Positions 1 to 8,405 of a stretch of DNA of 41,053 bases are shown here, piece by piece. The position numbers were made by a program, and so were the translations under genes. A model generated the notes under the pieces. It saw only the letters and a list, made by a program, of their open reading frames with translations, was not told where the DNA came from and made no database searches. The stretch's first letter is position 1. Each line of letters starts with the position of its first letter. This DNA is from Bacteroidota bacterium (GTDB taxonomy: Bacteria; Bacteroidota; Bacteroidia; Cytophagales; Cyclobacteriaceae): positions 1 to 41,053 of the forward strand of contig JACZXH010000031.1 of assembly GCA_022571715.1 (NCBI GenBank). The letters run 5' to 3'.

Positions 1-1390
1 GGTATTCAATCGGGTCCTGGATAAACTGAAACCCCGGCAAACCTACCGCATCAAACCCGAGATGATCTGTGCCACCTGTATTCCGGATGGTAATGGTTGT
101 ATTTTCGATCATGTCGTTAAAGGGTTCAAACCATGCTTCAAATATGGGGCGTACCGCTTCGTTACCCTGCAGATATATTCCCCTGATCCTGCCTGTTCCA
201 TTGTCAATATTATAATATGCCGACAACCTTTTGTGTTCTGGTTTCAGCTTCATGTCTTCCGGATCGGCGAAGTGGTTTTTCACATAATTTCTCGAACCAT
301 GAATCCCCTGCTCTTCGCCCGTCCATAATGCAATGCGTATGGTGCGCCGGGGTTTCAGATCTGCTGCGATCAGTATCCGTACCGCTTCCATCATCACCGC
401 ACATCCTGCAGCATTATCAGTGGCGCCGGTACCGGCGTGCCACGAATCGAGGTGGCCTCCCAGCATGACCAGTTCGCTTTTGAGGTTTTTATCTGTCCCC
501 GGAATTTCTGCCACTACATTGTAGCCATTCAGGTCGTCGTTGAAAAAGGTGGTCTTAATATCCATTTCCACCTCCACGTCAATATTTGCATTTAAAAGCC
601 GCATCATGCGTGCCGCATGCTCTGGGGCCATCTCAATTTCAGGCAATATTTCCGGAGCATCAGGTGCATACGTTGCGCCATTGGAAGTAAAAAAGGTTCC
701 GTGTTTACCCCTTCGTCCTGTTATGACAGCCGCTGCACCATGGTCTTTTACAAATTGTCGAAGTTTATTGCTCAAGGCACGCCGAGCCCGGAATTGCCTG
801 ATCCGCTCCGGGGTGAAAGCTGGACGGCCTTCTAGCGGTTGTCTGGCCTGGCTGTCCAGTTCTTTTTCGGTAAACCGTACAGCATCCGGTTCAAAAGATG
901 CTTCAAATTCAAGATCTGAGCCGAATAAAACAATTTTTCCTTCCAGTTTTCCAGCGTATGCTTCGATCTCTTCTTCCGTTTCGGCTTCCACCAGTACCAC
1001 TTGTGATTTCAACAATCCGTTTGTACCTGGAGTCCAGGCTTTAGCCATGCCAATCAATGGCTGATAATAGGGCAACGTCATGGCTATATATAATTTATTT
1101 ACCTCCCAGCCTTTTCCAAATTCACCCCACTTTTCGAGATTGGCATTTATAAGACCCCATTCGGAAAGCTGGTCTCTAGCCCATTCACTTGCTTTTCTAA
1201 GTCCGGGTGACCCCGTAAGCCGTGGTCCGGTCACATCCGTAAGATGAAAAGCGATATCCATAACCTGGGAATTTTGAAGGCCTTCCTGCTTAATCTTATA
1301 AATGGCCTCATAATCAATGCGTTCTTGCCCAGCTACATTTGCCGAAAACAACACTAGAAAAACAAAAATAATACATGTTTTATATTTCAT
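1..1390 (-). CDS. M28-family zinc metallopeptidase, carboxypeptidase Q-like (3' end cut by window edge)
   Basis: Secreted or periplasmic aminopeptidase/carboxypeptidase of the M28 family. The minus-strand frame is open from an ATG at 1388-1390 to the window edge, giving 463 codons with the C-terminus missing. Residues 1-22 form a signal peptide (basic MKYK, then a hydrophobic run ending in NVAGQ). The middle, roughly residues 130-290, is the place of the PA-like insert of PGCP/carboxypeptidase Q proteins. All five expected zinc ligands of the co-catalytic site are visible in order: His in GGHLDSW (H313), Asp in TGATDNAAG, Glu in WTGEEQG, Asp in YYNIDNG and His in GGTDHLGF. The Glu-Glu pair also supplies the general base. 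It stands alone, divergent from the aldolase gene. Substrate cannot be read from sequence. The apparent plus-strand reading frames across it are antisense shadows. Confidence 0.93.
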   Translation of the reverse strand, partial: MKYKTCIIFVFLVLFSANVAGQERIDYEAIYKIKQEGLQNSQVMDIAFHLTDVTGPRLTGSPGLRKASEWARDQLSEWGLINANLEKWGEFGKGWEVNKLYIAMTLPYYQPLIGMAKAWTPGTNGLLKSQVVLVEAETEEEIEAYAGKLEGKIVLFGSDLEFEASFEPDAVRFTEKELDSQARQPLEGRPAFTPERIRQFRARRALSNKLRQFVKDHGAAAVITGRRGKHGTFFTSNGATYAPDAPEILPEIEMAPEHAARMMRLLNANIDVEVEMDIKTTFFNDDLNGYNVVAEIPGTDKNLKSELVMLGGHLDSWHAGTGATDNAAGCAVMMEAVRILIAADLKPRRTIRIALWTGEEQGIHGSRNYVKNHFADPEDMKLKPEHKRLSAYYNIDNGTGRIRGIYLQGNEAVRPIFEAWFEPFNDMIENTTITIRNTGGTDHLGFDAVGLPGFQFIQDPIEY

Positions 1391-1541
1391 AATGGTACCT
1401 GATTAACGTTCTCTTAATAATCAGCAGTTTTGATTTTTAATATATAGTGGCCTTTTTACCAGCGCATTAAATTACATAAAAAAATCATTTTTCTTCACAT
1501 GAATAGTTATGAGTCACAGAGATTATATCTTCGTAATTAAA

Positions 1542-1549
1542 TATATTTG
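1542..1549 (+). promoter_or_regulatory. Candidate Bacteroidota -7 box upstream of the aldolase gene
   Basis: TATATTTG matches the Bacteroidota primary sigma -7 consensus TAnnTTTG and lies 32 bases before the aldolase ATG. No convincing TTG -33 element is visible at 19-21 bases upstream, so this is a single-box call. Confidence 0.45.
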
Positions 1550-1581
1550 CAATGGTTTTATTACCTATTAAATGAACAATA

Positions 1582-2670
1582 ATGACAACTGACACATTAC
1601 TAAAAGAAGATCTGACCTATGACGATATCGTGGAATTATTAGGAAACGATTCTGACGATTTATTAAATTTTAATTCACCCAGGATTTCAAGTGAACTAAT
1701 TCATGCTCCCGGACCTGATTTTATTGACCGGGTATATGCATCATCAAACCGCAACGCACAGGTTCTCCGTAATCTCAATGCTTTGTTCGGCCACGGACGG
1801 CTGGCTGGAACCGGCTACCTGAGCATTCTGCCTGTTGATCAGGGTATTGAACATACGGGAGGCGCTTCTTTTGCACCGAACCCCATCTATTTCGATCCGG
1901 CAAACATTGTAAAGCTTGCTATCGAAGGCGGATGTAATGCAGTTGCTTCAACTTTTGGTGTGCTTGCTTCGGTTTCCAGAAAATATGCCCATAATATTCC
2001 GTTCATTGTGAAATTAAATCATAACGAACTGATGACATACCCGAACAAATATGATCAGATCATGTTCGGCACTGTGGAAGAGGCATGGAACCTTGGTGCA
2101 GCTGCGGTGGGCGCTACAATCTATTTTGGTTCGGAAGAATCAAACCGTCAGATTGTAGAGGTGGCCCAGGCTTTTGAAGTGGCCCATGAACTGGGTATGG
2201 CTACCATCCTATGGTGCTATGTACGGAACAACGCATTCAAAAAAAATGGGGTTGACTATCATGCCGCATCAGATATTACCGGACAGGCCAATCACCTTGG
2301 TGTTACCATCCAGGCAGATATTATAAAACAAAAGCAAGCAACTAATAACGGTGGATTCACCGCCATTGGTTTTGGAAAAACGGATCCGAAAATGTATGAT
2401 GCTCTTAATTCCAATCATCCTATCGACCTGACCCGTTACCAGGTAGCAAACTGTTATATGGGCCGAAGTGGGTTAATTAACTCAGGAGGAGCTTCTTCCG
2501 GCGAATCCGATCTGGCAGATGCCGTCAAAACTTCTGTTATAAATAAAAGAGCAGGAGGTACCGGACTGATATCCGGAAGAAAAGCATTTCAACGTCCTAT
2601 GGAAGAAGGCGTGAAATTGCTGAATGCCATCCAGAATGTATATCTGATAAAGGAAATAGGCCTTGCATAG
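1582..2670 (+). CDS. fbaB: Class I fructose-bisphosphate aldolase (FbaB/DhnA type)
   Basis: Cleaves fructose-1,6-bisphosphate to dihydroxyacetone phosphate and glyceraldehyde-3-phosphate, or runs in reverse in gluconeogenesis, through a Schiff base rather than a metal. The 362-residue length fits the DhnA-type family. The N-terminal region carries the characteristic [17 protein letters not shown] stretch. IVKLNHNEL forms a conserved barrel strand. ADIIKQKQ (K249) is the probable Schiff-base lysine by family comparison. [10 protein letters not shown] near the C-terminus is the phosphate-binding loop. The ATG at 1582 is taken because a -7 promoter box sits just upstream. The phosphofructokinase starts 34 bases after the stop, so the two genes of consecutive glycolytic steps are likely co-transcribed. 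Confidence 0.93.
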   Translation: MTTDTLLKEDLTYDDIVELLGNDSDDLLNFNSPRISSELIHAPGPDFIDRVYASSNRNAQVLRNLNALFGHGRLAGTGYLSILPVDQGIEHTGGASFAPNPIYFDPANIVKLAIEGGCNAVASTFGVLASVSRKYAHNIPFIVKLNHNELMTYPNKYDQIMFGTVEEAWNLGAAAVGATIYFGSEESNRQIVEVAQAFEVAHELGMATILWCYVRNNAFKKNGVDYHAASDITGQANHLGVTIQADIIKQKQATNNGGFTAIGFGKTDPKMYDALNSNHPIDLTRYQVANCYMGRSGLINSGGASSGESDLADAVKTSVINKRAGGTGLISGRKAFQRPMEEGVKLLNAIQNVYLIKEIGLA

Positions 2671-2704
2671 TACATTAAAATTGACAAGTGATAAAAAGCA
2701 TTGA

Positions 2705-3901
2705 ATGAGATCCAAAGGAACCATCGCAATTCTCACGGGCGGCGGAGATGTACCAGGCCTGAATCCCGCCATCCGGGCTGTAACTTTTCGAGCGCTTCGT
2801 GAAGGATACAAGGTACTTGGCATCCGACGCGGATGGGGAGGTCTTGTAGATTTTATTCCGGATAAAGATGCTGACAATAGCAACAATGTACAGGAGTTAA
2901 CTACCGAACTGGTAAATCGTGCAGGCCGCACAGGCGGAACTTTTCTTCATACTTCAAGAACTAATCCAAGCAAGCTAATCAAAGCTAGTATGCCGAAGCA
3001 CTTACAATCGAAATATTCGGAAGATGTAAATGATATCACCTCCGATATGCTGATAAATCTGGATTATCTTGGTGTGGACTATCTGATCCCCATCGGTGGC
3101 GATGATACACTGAGTTTCGGTCTTCGGCTGCACCAGGAAGGTATGAAAGTGTTGGCGATTCCAAAAACGATGGATAATGACGTTCCGGGAACGGACTACT
3201 GCATTGGTTTCAGTACATGTGTAACAAGAACAATTGAAATGACACACATGCTTCGCACTTCTGCAGGTTCTCATGAGCGTTTTCTGATTATTGAAGTGTT
3301 CGGTCGCTATGCAGGATTTTCTACCCTGTTGCCTACCATGGCAGGGGCAGCAGACAGGTGTGCGATTCCTGAGTATCCGTTTGATATTGAGCAACTCACT
3401 GAACTAATGATCTACGACAGGGTACATAACCCCAGTAATTACGCAGTTGTGCTCGTGTCGGAAGGCGCTACAATGAGTCATGATTCGGAGATGTCGTTTG
3501 AGGGAAAAGAAATAGATATGTTCGGCCATAAAAAACTTGGCGGTATTGGTGACAAGGTAGCTGCAGAACTTAAAAATTTGTCTTCCAAATACAATAACGG
3601 AAGACAGGTAGCCATTATAAACCAGCGACTCAGTTACCTGGTTCGTTGCGGCGAGCCGGATGCATTTGATTCCATCGTGCCTATGGCATTCGGCAATATT
3701 GCCCTGGACCTGATTCTTGAAAAGAAATCAGGCCGTCTGATCTCTTTACGTAATGGTGTTTACGATAACGTGCCCCTTGACATCATTCAGGGCAAGAAAA
3801 AATTGATTGATGTAGAAAAATACTACGATATTGACCGGATGCGGCCCAAATATGAATCCTTTAACAAAAAGTCACTCTTTATCATAACGGCTGACGATTA
3901 G
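2705..3901 (+). CDS. 6-phosphofructokinase, probably pyrophosphate-dependent
   Basis: Phosphorylates fructose-6-phosphate in the cytosol. Length is 398 residues. The donor-binding N-terminus GGGDVPGLN (12-20), the GGDDT loop (131-135), PKTMDND (153-159) with the catalytic Asp, and MTHMLRTSAGSHERF/EVFGRYAG define the PFK-A fold. In ATP-dependent PFKs the two positions that admit ATP are usually Gly: GGDG and PGTIDND. Here they are Asp134 and Lys154, the pair established as the hallmark of PPi-dependent enzymes, which would make the step reversible. It sits 34 bases behind the class I aldolase, consistent with a glycolysis/gluconeogenesis unit. The ATP alternative is not excluded without assay, but the residues argue against it. 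Confidence 0.88.
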   Translation: MRSKGTIAILTGGGDVPGLNPAIRAVTFRALREGYKVLGIRRGWGGLVDFIPDKDADNSNNVQELTTELVNRAGRTGGTFLHTSRTNPSKLIKASMPKHLQSKYSEDVNDITSDMLINLDYLGVDYLIPIGGDDTLSFGLRLHQEGMKVLAIPKTMDNDVPGTDYCIGFSTCVTRTIEMTHMLRTSAGSHERFLIIEVFGRYAGFSTLLPTMAGAADRCAIPEYPFDIEQLTELMIYDRVHNPSNYAVVLVSEGATMSHDSEMSFEGKEIDMFGHKKLGGIGDKVAAELKNLSSKYNNGRQVAIINQRLSYLVRCGEPDAFDSIVPMAFGNIALDLILEKKSGRLISLRNGVYDNVPLDIIQGKKKLIDVEKYYDIDRMRPKYESFNKKSLFIITADD

Positions 3902-4325
3902 CTTTTGCCAATTGCATGTGTGTGAGGTTTTAGAGTTCAACGATTTATACGTCAGGGCAATCAAACAGCTTCAATTGCAATTTACGGCTATCGTTATTAT
4001 CTGATTTATGAATATTATTTAACCCAGAAATGTCATTGGACTTATTACGAAAACTCGATATTGTCGTGCATCAGGTGCTCACGTTTTCAGACACGCAAAA
4101 AATATCAAATGTATGTGAGAATCAAAATATGAGATAGTGCCTGAGGAGCAGTAAATTCGAGTTAGTAGTAGATTTCTAAAGACAATTCTGGGTTAAATAG
4201 ATACAACTTTGACGCATTCATTACTTTAGTTGCCAGCTATAATTTATTTTTCGATTAAAATTGTTAATATTTGGAAAGGGTAATATTGTCTTTTGCGAAT
4301 CAGATTTTAAAATACGCAGGAATAA
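3902..4325. other. 424-base intergenic region holding a repeat element
   Basis: There is no credible gene. The first about 115 bases after the phosphofructokinase show nothing clear. The middle is occupied by an inverted-repeat element (4018-4197, listed separately). The last about 125 bases are AT-rich and should hold the promoter of the accessory locus, but I find no exact TAnnTTTG box. TACTTTAG at 4222-4229 is one mismatch away and lacks a well-spaced TTG. Confidence 0.6.
4018..4197. repeat. MITE/REP-like element copy A with inverted-repeat ends
   Basis: The left end reads TTTAACCCAGAAATGTCATT. The right end, read on the minus strand, starts TTTAACCCAGAATTGTCTTT, so the element has near-perfect terminal inverted repeats about 180 bases apart. 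The right-end 61 bases (4137-4197, reversed) match 21672-21732 at 50 of 61 positions. The left end also matches the other end of that second copy at about 30 of 40. It encodes nothing. It lies directly upstream of the accessory locus. Confidence 0.75.
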
Positions 4326-5285
4326 ATGCATAATAATAAGAAGAAAAACAATATCACATCTGTATCTGTCTCTCAAATCGGAAAGGGTGTCATCAAAACC
4401 CTTATCTATTCCGATCTTTTCAAATACCCACTCGAACTGCAAGAAATAAGGCAAAGGTCTGAGGTATCGCAAGTTGATAAAGGTCTGATTTCTCAGGAAC
4501 TTAGGCAAATGGTAAACGGCAATCTTGTTTATAGATTCAACGGTTATTATTCAACACTAAATATGCCTGAAATCGTAGATCGAAGGGCAATGGGAAATAA
4601 AAAAGCGATAAAATATTTACGGTTAGCGAGATGGATATCTTCCGTTCTATGTTTTTTCCCGTTTATCAGAGGTATTTTTTTGTCAGGATCCATTTCAAAA
4701 AATTATATCGATAAAGAAAGTGATATTGATTTCTTTATTATAACTACTCCAGGAAGAATGTGGGTGGTAAAAGCCGTTTTTGTGTTATTTAAAAAAGTAG
4801 TTCTTTTTAATTCACACAAGTATCTGTGCCTGAATTATTTTGTTACCACTGATACGCTTAAAATTGATGAAAAAAACATTTATACCGCTACTGAAATGGT
4901 AACACTTATCCCTATGTTTGGATCTGATGTTTACTTAAAAATGATGGAAGATAATTCATGGGTGAAGAATTACTATCCTAATTTTTCAGTTGCCGGCACT
5001 GCGAATATTGCTCAGAGCAAACCTGGTTTAATAAAAAGATCAATTGAACTCCTGCTAAGCGGCTATCCCGTATCAAGACTCGACGATTGGCTGATGACTG
5101 TTTTTTTACGAAGGGCACGGAAGAGAAATCTGGATAAAATGACAGAAGACCAGTTTAAAATCGCTTTTAAAACATCAAAAAATGTTTCGAAGTATCATGA
5201 AAAAAATTATCAGAAGCAAATCCGGGAACTGTTCAGTAAAAAAATTGAAGAGTTCGAACAAATGCATAACCTAACACTTCGATAG
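4326..5285 (+). CDS. Minimal nucleotidyltransferase-fold protein with N-terminal helical/winged-helix-like region
   Basis: The gene encodes 319 residues. The Pol-beta-type nucleotidyltransferase signature is visible: GS at 121-122 followed by D133 and D135 in ESDIDFFIIT, the usual metal-binding Asp pair. Residues 15-80 (GVIKTLIYSDLF ... VYRFNGYYSTL) look like a small winged helix, as seen ahead of some NTase domains. A third carboxylate is not obvious. First gene of the accessory locus; the radical SAM gene follows after 9 bases. It may transfer a nucleotide to a small molecule or protein in the pathway, but the substrate is unknown and it is not one of the classical sugar-1-phosphate nucleotidylyltransferases. 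An ATG (4326) start is chosen; the true start could be slightly downstream. Confidence 0.7.
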   Translation: MHNNKKKNNITSVSVSQIGKGVIKTLIYSDLFKYPLELQEIRQRSEVSQVDKGLISQELRQMVNGNLVYRFNGYYSTLNMPEIVDRRAMGNKKAIKYLRLARWISSVLCFFPFIRGIFLSGSISKNYIDKESDIDFFIITTPGRMWVVKAVFVLFKKVVLFNSHKYLCLNYFVTTDTLKIDEKNIYTATEMVTLIPMFGSDVYLKMMEDNSWVKNYYPNFSVAGTANIAQSKPGLIKRSIELLLSGYPVSRLDDWLMTVFLRRARKRNLDKMTEDQFKIAFKTSKNVSKYHEKNYQKQIRELFSKKIEEFEQMHNLTLR

Positions 5286-5294
5286 TATCAGAAA

Positions 5295-6758
5295 ATGGCA
5301 AAGGTATTATTTACACATTCCTATTTTTACAAATTTGATCCCAAACAGTGGCGAATGCAACAGCCCTATGCGCCACTTGCTACATTGTATGCTGCCGCCT
5401 TTATACGTAAAAACGGGCACGAAGTAAGCCTGTTCGATACAAATCTTCTCGATACTCCGGATGATATTATTCCTGTACTGAAGACACAAAAACCTGATTT
5501 CCTGATAATCTATGATGACAGTTTCAACTACCTGACTAAGATGTGCCTTACCAATATGCGAAAGGCTGCTTTCAGACTTGCTGAACTTGGAAAAGATTAT
5601 GGATGCACGGTTATCGTCAACAGTTCCGATTCTGCCGACCACCATAAAATGTACCTTGAAAATAATACAGACTTTATCATTGCCGGAGAAGGAGAGGTGA
5701 CACTAAATGAATTATTGAAAGCCCTCGTTGAGAATGCAGACACAGTTGAAACTATCAGCGGACTAGTCTTTAATAAAAACGGTGGGGTACACATTACGGG
5801 AAAAAGACCGGTGATGAAAGACCTGGACACACTGCCACAGCCTGCGTGGGATTTGATTGATGTCGAACCATACCGGAAGATCTGGGTGCAGGCACACGGT
5901 TATTTCTCCATGAACATTGCCACCACCAGAGGTTGCCCGTTTAAGTGTAATTGGTGTGCGAAGCCTATATATGGTAATCGATATAATTCACGATCTGCTC
6001 AAAATGTAGTGGATGAAATTGAATTCTTACTTAATGCATATAATCCAAATCATTTTTGGATGTGTGATGATATCTTTGGATTAAAGCCAAAATGGGTACA
6101 GGAATTCAGAGATATCGTTCAGGCTAAAGGATTATCTTTTAAATACAAAATCCAGTCTCGGGTTGACCTGATTGTAAAAAATGATACCATTGATGCCTTG
6201 GCTGAATCCGGATTAGATATAGCTTGGGTAGGTGCCGAATCAGGATCTCAAAAGATCCTGGACGCCATGGATAAAGGGACTACAATTGAACAGATCTACG
6301 AGGCAACCAAACTTCTAAAAGAGAAAGGAATAAAAGTAGCTTTCTTCCTACAATTCGGATACTTAGGAGAAACTAAAGAGGACATCCAAAAAACCATTGA
6401 CTTGGTTCTGGATCTGATGCCGGATGAAATAGGCATTTCAGTTTCTTACCCACTTCCAGGCACAAAATTTTATGAGAATGTAAAGCATGGGATGAAGGAA
6501 AAACAGAATTGGACGGACTCTAATGACTTAACTCTAATGTTTAGAAGTACTTTCAGTTCCGATTATTATAAGAAGCTTCATCGATATGTACATGCTGTTT
6601 ACAGGAAAGAAAAAGGTTATAAAAATCTTCAAACCATGATTACAAATCCTTTGAAGATTAACAAACAACAGATGAAATCAGCTCTCTCTACCGGCTACTA
6701 TTTGCCAGTATCTTATTTTCTAAATCGTTATTTAAAAAAATTGGAATTCGAAAATTAA
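5295..6758 (+). CDS. B12-binding-type radical SAM protein (first of four)
   Basis: The gene encodes 487 residues. The N-terminal about 180 residues have the Rossmann-like layout of cobalamin-binding domains in the BchE/HpnJ superfamily, including GEGEVTLNELL near 131. The radical SAM cluster motif CxxxCxxC is CPFKCNWC, with C214, C218 and C221 binding the [4Fe-4S] cluster that cleaves S-adenosylmethionine. WVGAESGSQKILDAMDKG and the later LGETKEDI are typical of the Elp3/NifB-like barrel. The classic DxHxxG cobalamin-His motif is not seen, which is common in this subgroup, so cofactor use is uncertain. The stop overlaps the next start (TAATG). Possible roles include C-methylation or carbon-skeleton chemistry on a lipid or sugar; no substrate can be assigned. 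Confidence 0.88.
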   Translation: MAKVLFTHSYFYKFDPKQWRMQQPYAPLATLYAAAFIRKNGHEVSLFDTNLLDTPDDIIPVLKTQKPDFLIIYDDSFNYLTKMCLTNMRKAAFRLAELGKDYGCTVIVNSSDSADHHKMYLENNTDFIIAGEGEVTLNELLKALVENADTVETISGLVFNKNGGVHITGKRPVMKDLDTLPQPAWDLIDVEPYRKIWVQAHGYFSMNIATTRGCPFKCNWCAKPIYGNRYNSRSAQNVVDEIEFLLNAYNPNHFWMCDDIFGLKPKWVQEFRDIVQAKGLSFKYKIQSRVDLIVKNDTIDALAESGLDIAWVGAESGSQKILDAMDKGTTIEQIYEATKLLKEKGIKVAFFLQFGYLGETKEDIQKTIDLVLDLMPDEIGISVSYPLPGTKFYENVKHGMKEKQNWTDSNDLTLMFRSTFSSDYYKKLHRYVHAVYRKEKGYKNLQTMITNPLKINKQQMKSALSTGYYLPVSYFLNRYLKKLEFEN

Positions 6759-7618
6759 TGGAGATAAATACCGTGCATAGTGTCCAGAAAGCATCATATG
6801 TGAGTCAAAATCTTACTGAAACATTTGATAGCGTAAATAGAGCCTTTAGCAGACAAGCAAAATACTTTGACGAATCCGAAAGGAATAATATAATTTTAGC
6901 AGACATGAGAACACAAGTTCGGGATCATGTCATGAAATATTTAAAAAGGGGCGATTATATATTGGAATTAAACGCAGGCACAGGCCTGGATGCTGAATAC
7001 TTTGTTGAACAAGGTTTTAAAGTTCATGCTACTGATCTTTCAGATGGAATGATCCAAATGCTCAAACAAAGAATTATACACCAAAACCTGAGCAATTCAA
7101 TTACTTTTCAACAATGTTCTTATACCCAACTTGATCAGTTAAACACGTCGGGGTTTAATTATATCTTTTCTAACTTTGGTGGCCTAAATTGTATTAAGGA
7201 CCTAAGTCAGGTGACAAAATTTTTTAGCGGAGTATTAAAGGACCGGGGCTTTGTAACTTTTGTACTTATGTCTAAGTTTTGTCCATGGGAATTTATTTCC
7301 GTTTTTAAAGGTAACTTTTCTTATGCATTCAGAAGATTCAAAAAAAACGGAGCTATAGCTCATCTGGAAGGAGAATACTTTAAAACCTATTACTTCACCC
7401 CAAAAAAAGTATTGAAATCATTTGGAAAAAAATTTAAGCTGATAAAGGTTGAAGGATTAGGCGTACTTATTCCGCCTCCTGTAAAAGAAAACGTACCAAA
7501 ACAACAACCAAAATTCTACAAGGTCTTAAAATATTTAGATAAAAAATTAAGAAATCACTTTCCGTTTAATCGTTGGGCTGACCATTTTATCATTACTCTG
7601 CAATATTCAATGGAATGA
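6758..7618 (+). CDS. Class I SAM-dependent methyltransferase
   Basis: The gene encodes 286 residues. Motif I is DYILELNAGTGLD, with the acidic residue of motif II in HATDLSDGMI and a motif IV-like FNYIFSNFGGLN. This is the Methyltransf_11/25 arrangement used for small-molecule O-, N- or C-methylation. Its start overlaps the preceding radical SAM stop by one base, indicating translational coupling. The C-terminal about 90 residues are rich in Lys and aromatic residues and carry no recognised domain. Likely methylates the glycan or lipid built by the locus; substrate unknown. Confidence 0.85.
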   Translation: MEINTVHSVQKASYVSQNLTETFDSVNRAFSRQAKYFDESERNNIILADMRTQVRDHVMKYLKRGDYILELNAGTGLDAEYFVEQGFKVHATDLSDGMIQMLKQRIIHQNLSNSITFQQCSYTQLDQLNTSGFNYIFSNFGGLNCIKDLSQVTKFFSGVLKDRGFVTFVLMSKFCPWEFISVFKGNFSYAFRRFKKNGAIAHLEGEYFKTYYFTPKKVLKSFGKKFKLIKVEGLGVLIPPPVKENVPKQQPKFYKVLKYLDKKLRNHFPFNRWADHFIITLQYSME

Positions 7619-7639
7619 TTTAAAGCATTAAAAATATGA

Positions 7640-8401
7640 ATGAAAGTGACTACCCAAAATGATATTAATATTCTAAGTGTAAATACCTCTTTAAAAAATT
7701 TCGAGAAATTATACCTGGAGGTAAGAAAAGCTGAAAATAGAATTTATCACGACGATGAAGTCAAAAGACTACCGTATGCATCTGTAGCTAATCCTCATTA
7801 TGCTGAATGGAATTTGAGAGCTATTTCATTTCAGAGAGTTTTAAAATTCCTTAAATCAAAAACCAATTACCTTAAGATACTTGATCTGGGATGTGGAAAC
7901 GGGTGGTTTTCATCGAGGCTTGCCGCATTATCTAATTTGGAAGTATACGGTCTTGATGTTAATTATTATGAACTTAATCAAGCCGTCAATATCTTTCATC
8001 AACCAAATTTAAAATTCTATTATGGGGATATCTTCGAAGATATTTTTACCTGTGAGATTTTTGATATTATCTTTCTGAATAGCACAATTCAATATTTTGG
8101 TGATTTAAAAGCGCTTATAATACGATTAGACGATTTCCAAAACAACAAAGGTGAGATTCATATACTAGATAGTCCTTTGTATACTGACGAATCGATTTAC
8201 CAGGCTAAAAAGAGAAGTCTTAGCTACTACCAGTCAATTGGATATAGTGATATGGCCAATCACTATTTTCATCATTCTTATAATGAATTACAAAACTTTA
8301 AATTCGAGGTGCTATTCAATCCCAACAAAGTGACATCAGCTTTAAAAAAATTAATCAGGATTAAAGATTCTCCATTCCCCTGGATCAGAATAATGCGTTA
8401 G
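7640..8401 (+). CDS. Class I SAM-dependent methyltransferase (second in locus)
   Basis: The gene encodes 253 residues. LKILDLGCGNGWFSSRL is motif I, YGLDVNYYEL supplies the acidic motif II residue, and IFLNSTIQYF is the post-II strand. An N-terminal about 70 residues precede the fold. It follows the first methyltransferase by 21 bases and is followed after 4 bases by a GT9 gene. It is clearly different in sequence from its neighbour, so this is not a recent duplication. An out-of-frame ATG 4 bases upstream of the chosen ATG would give a short peptide only. Confidence 0.83.
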   Translation: MKVTTQNDINILSVNTSLKNFEKLYLEVRKAENRIYHDDEVKRLPYASVANPHYAEWNLRAISFQRVLKFLKSKTNYLKILDLGCGNGWFSSRLAALSNLEVYGLDVNYYELNQAVNIFHQPNLKFYYGDIFEDIFTCEIFDIIFLNSTIQYFGDLKALIIRLDDFQNNKGEIHILDSPLYTDESIYQAKKRSLSYYQSIGYSDMANHYFHHSYNELQNFKFEVLFNPNKVTSALKKLIRIKDSPFPWIRIMR

Positions 8402-8405
8402 CTCA

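Noticed and set aside
62-1064. Plus-strand reading frames across the first kilobase
   Set aside because: They lie antisense to the M28 peptidase, whose minus-strand frame has five zinc ligands and a signal peptide.
2705-3901. Call as ordinary ATP-dependent PfkA
   Set aside because: Both ATP-admitting Gly positions are replaced by Asp and Lys as in PPi enzymes.
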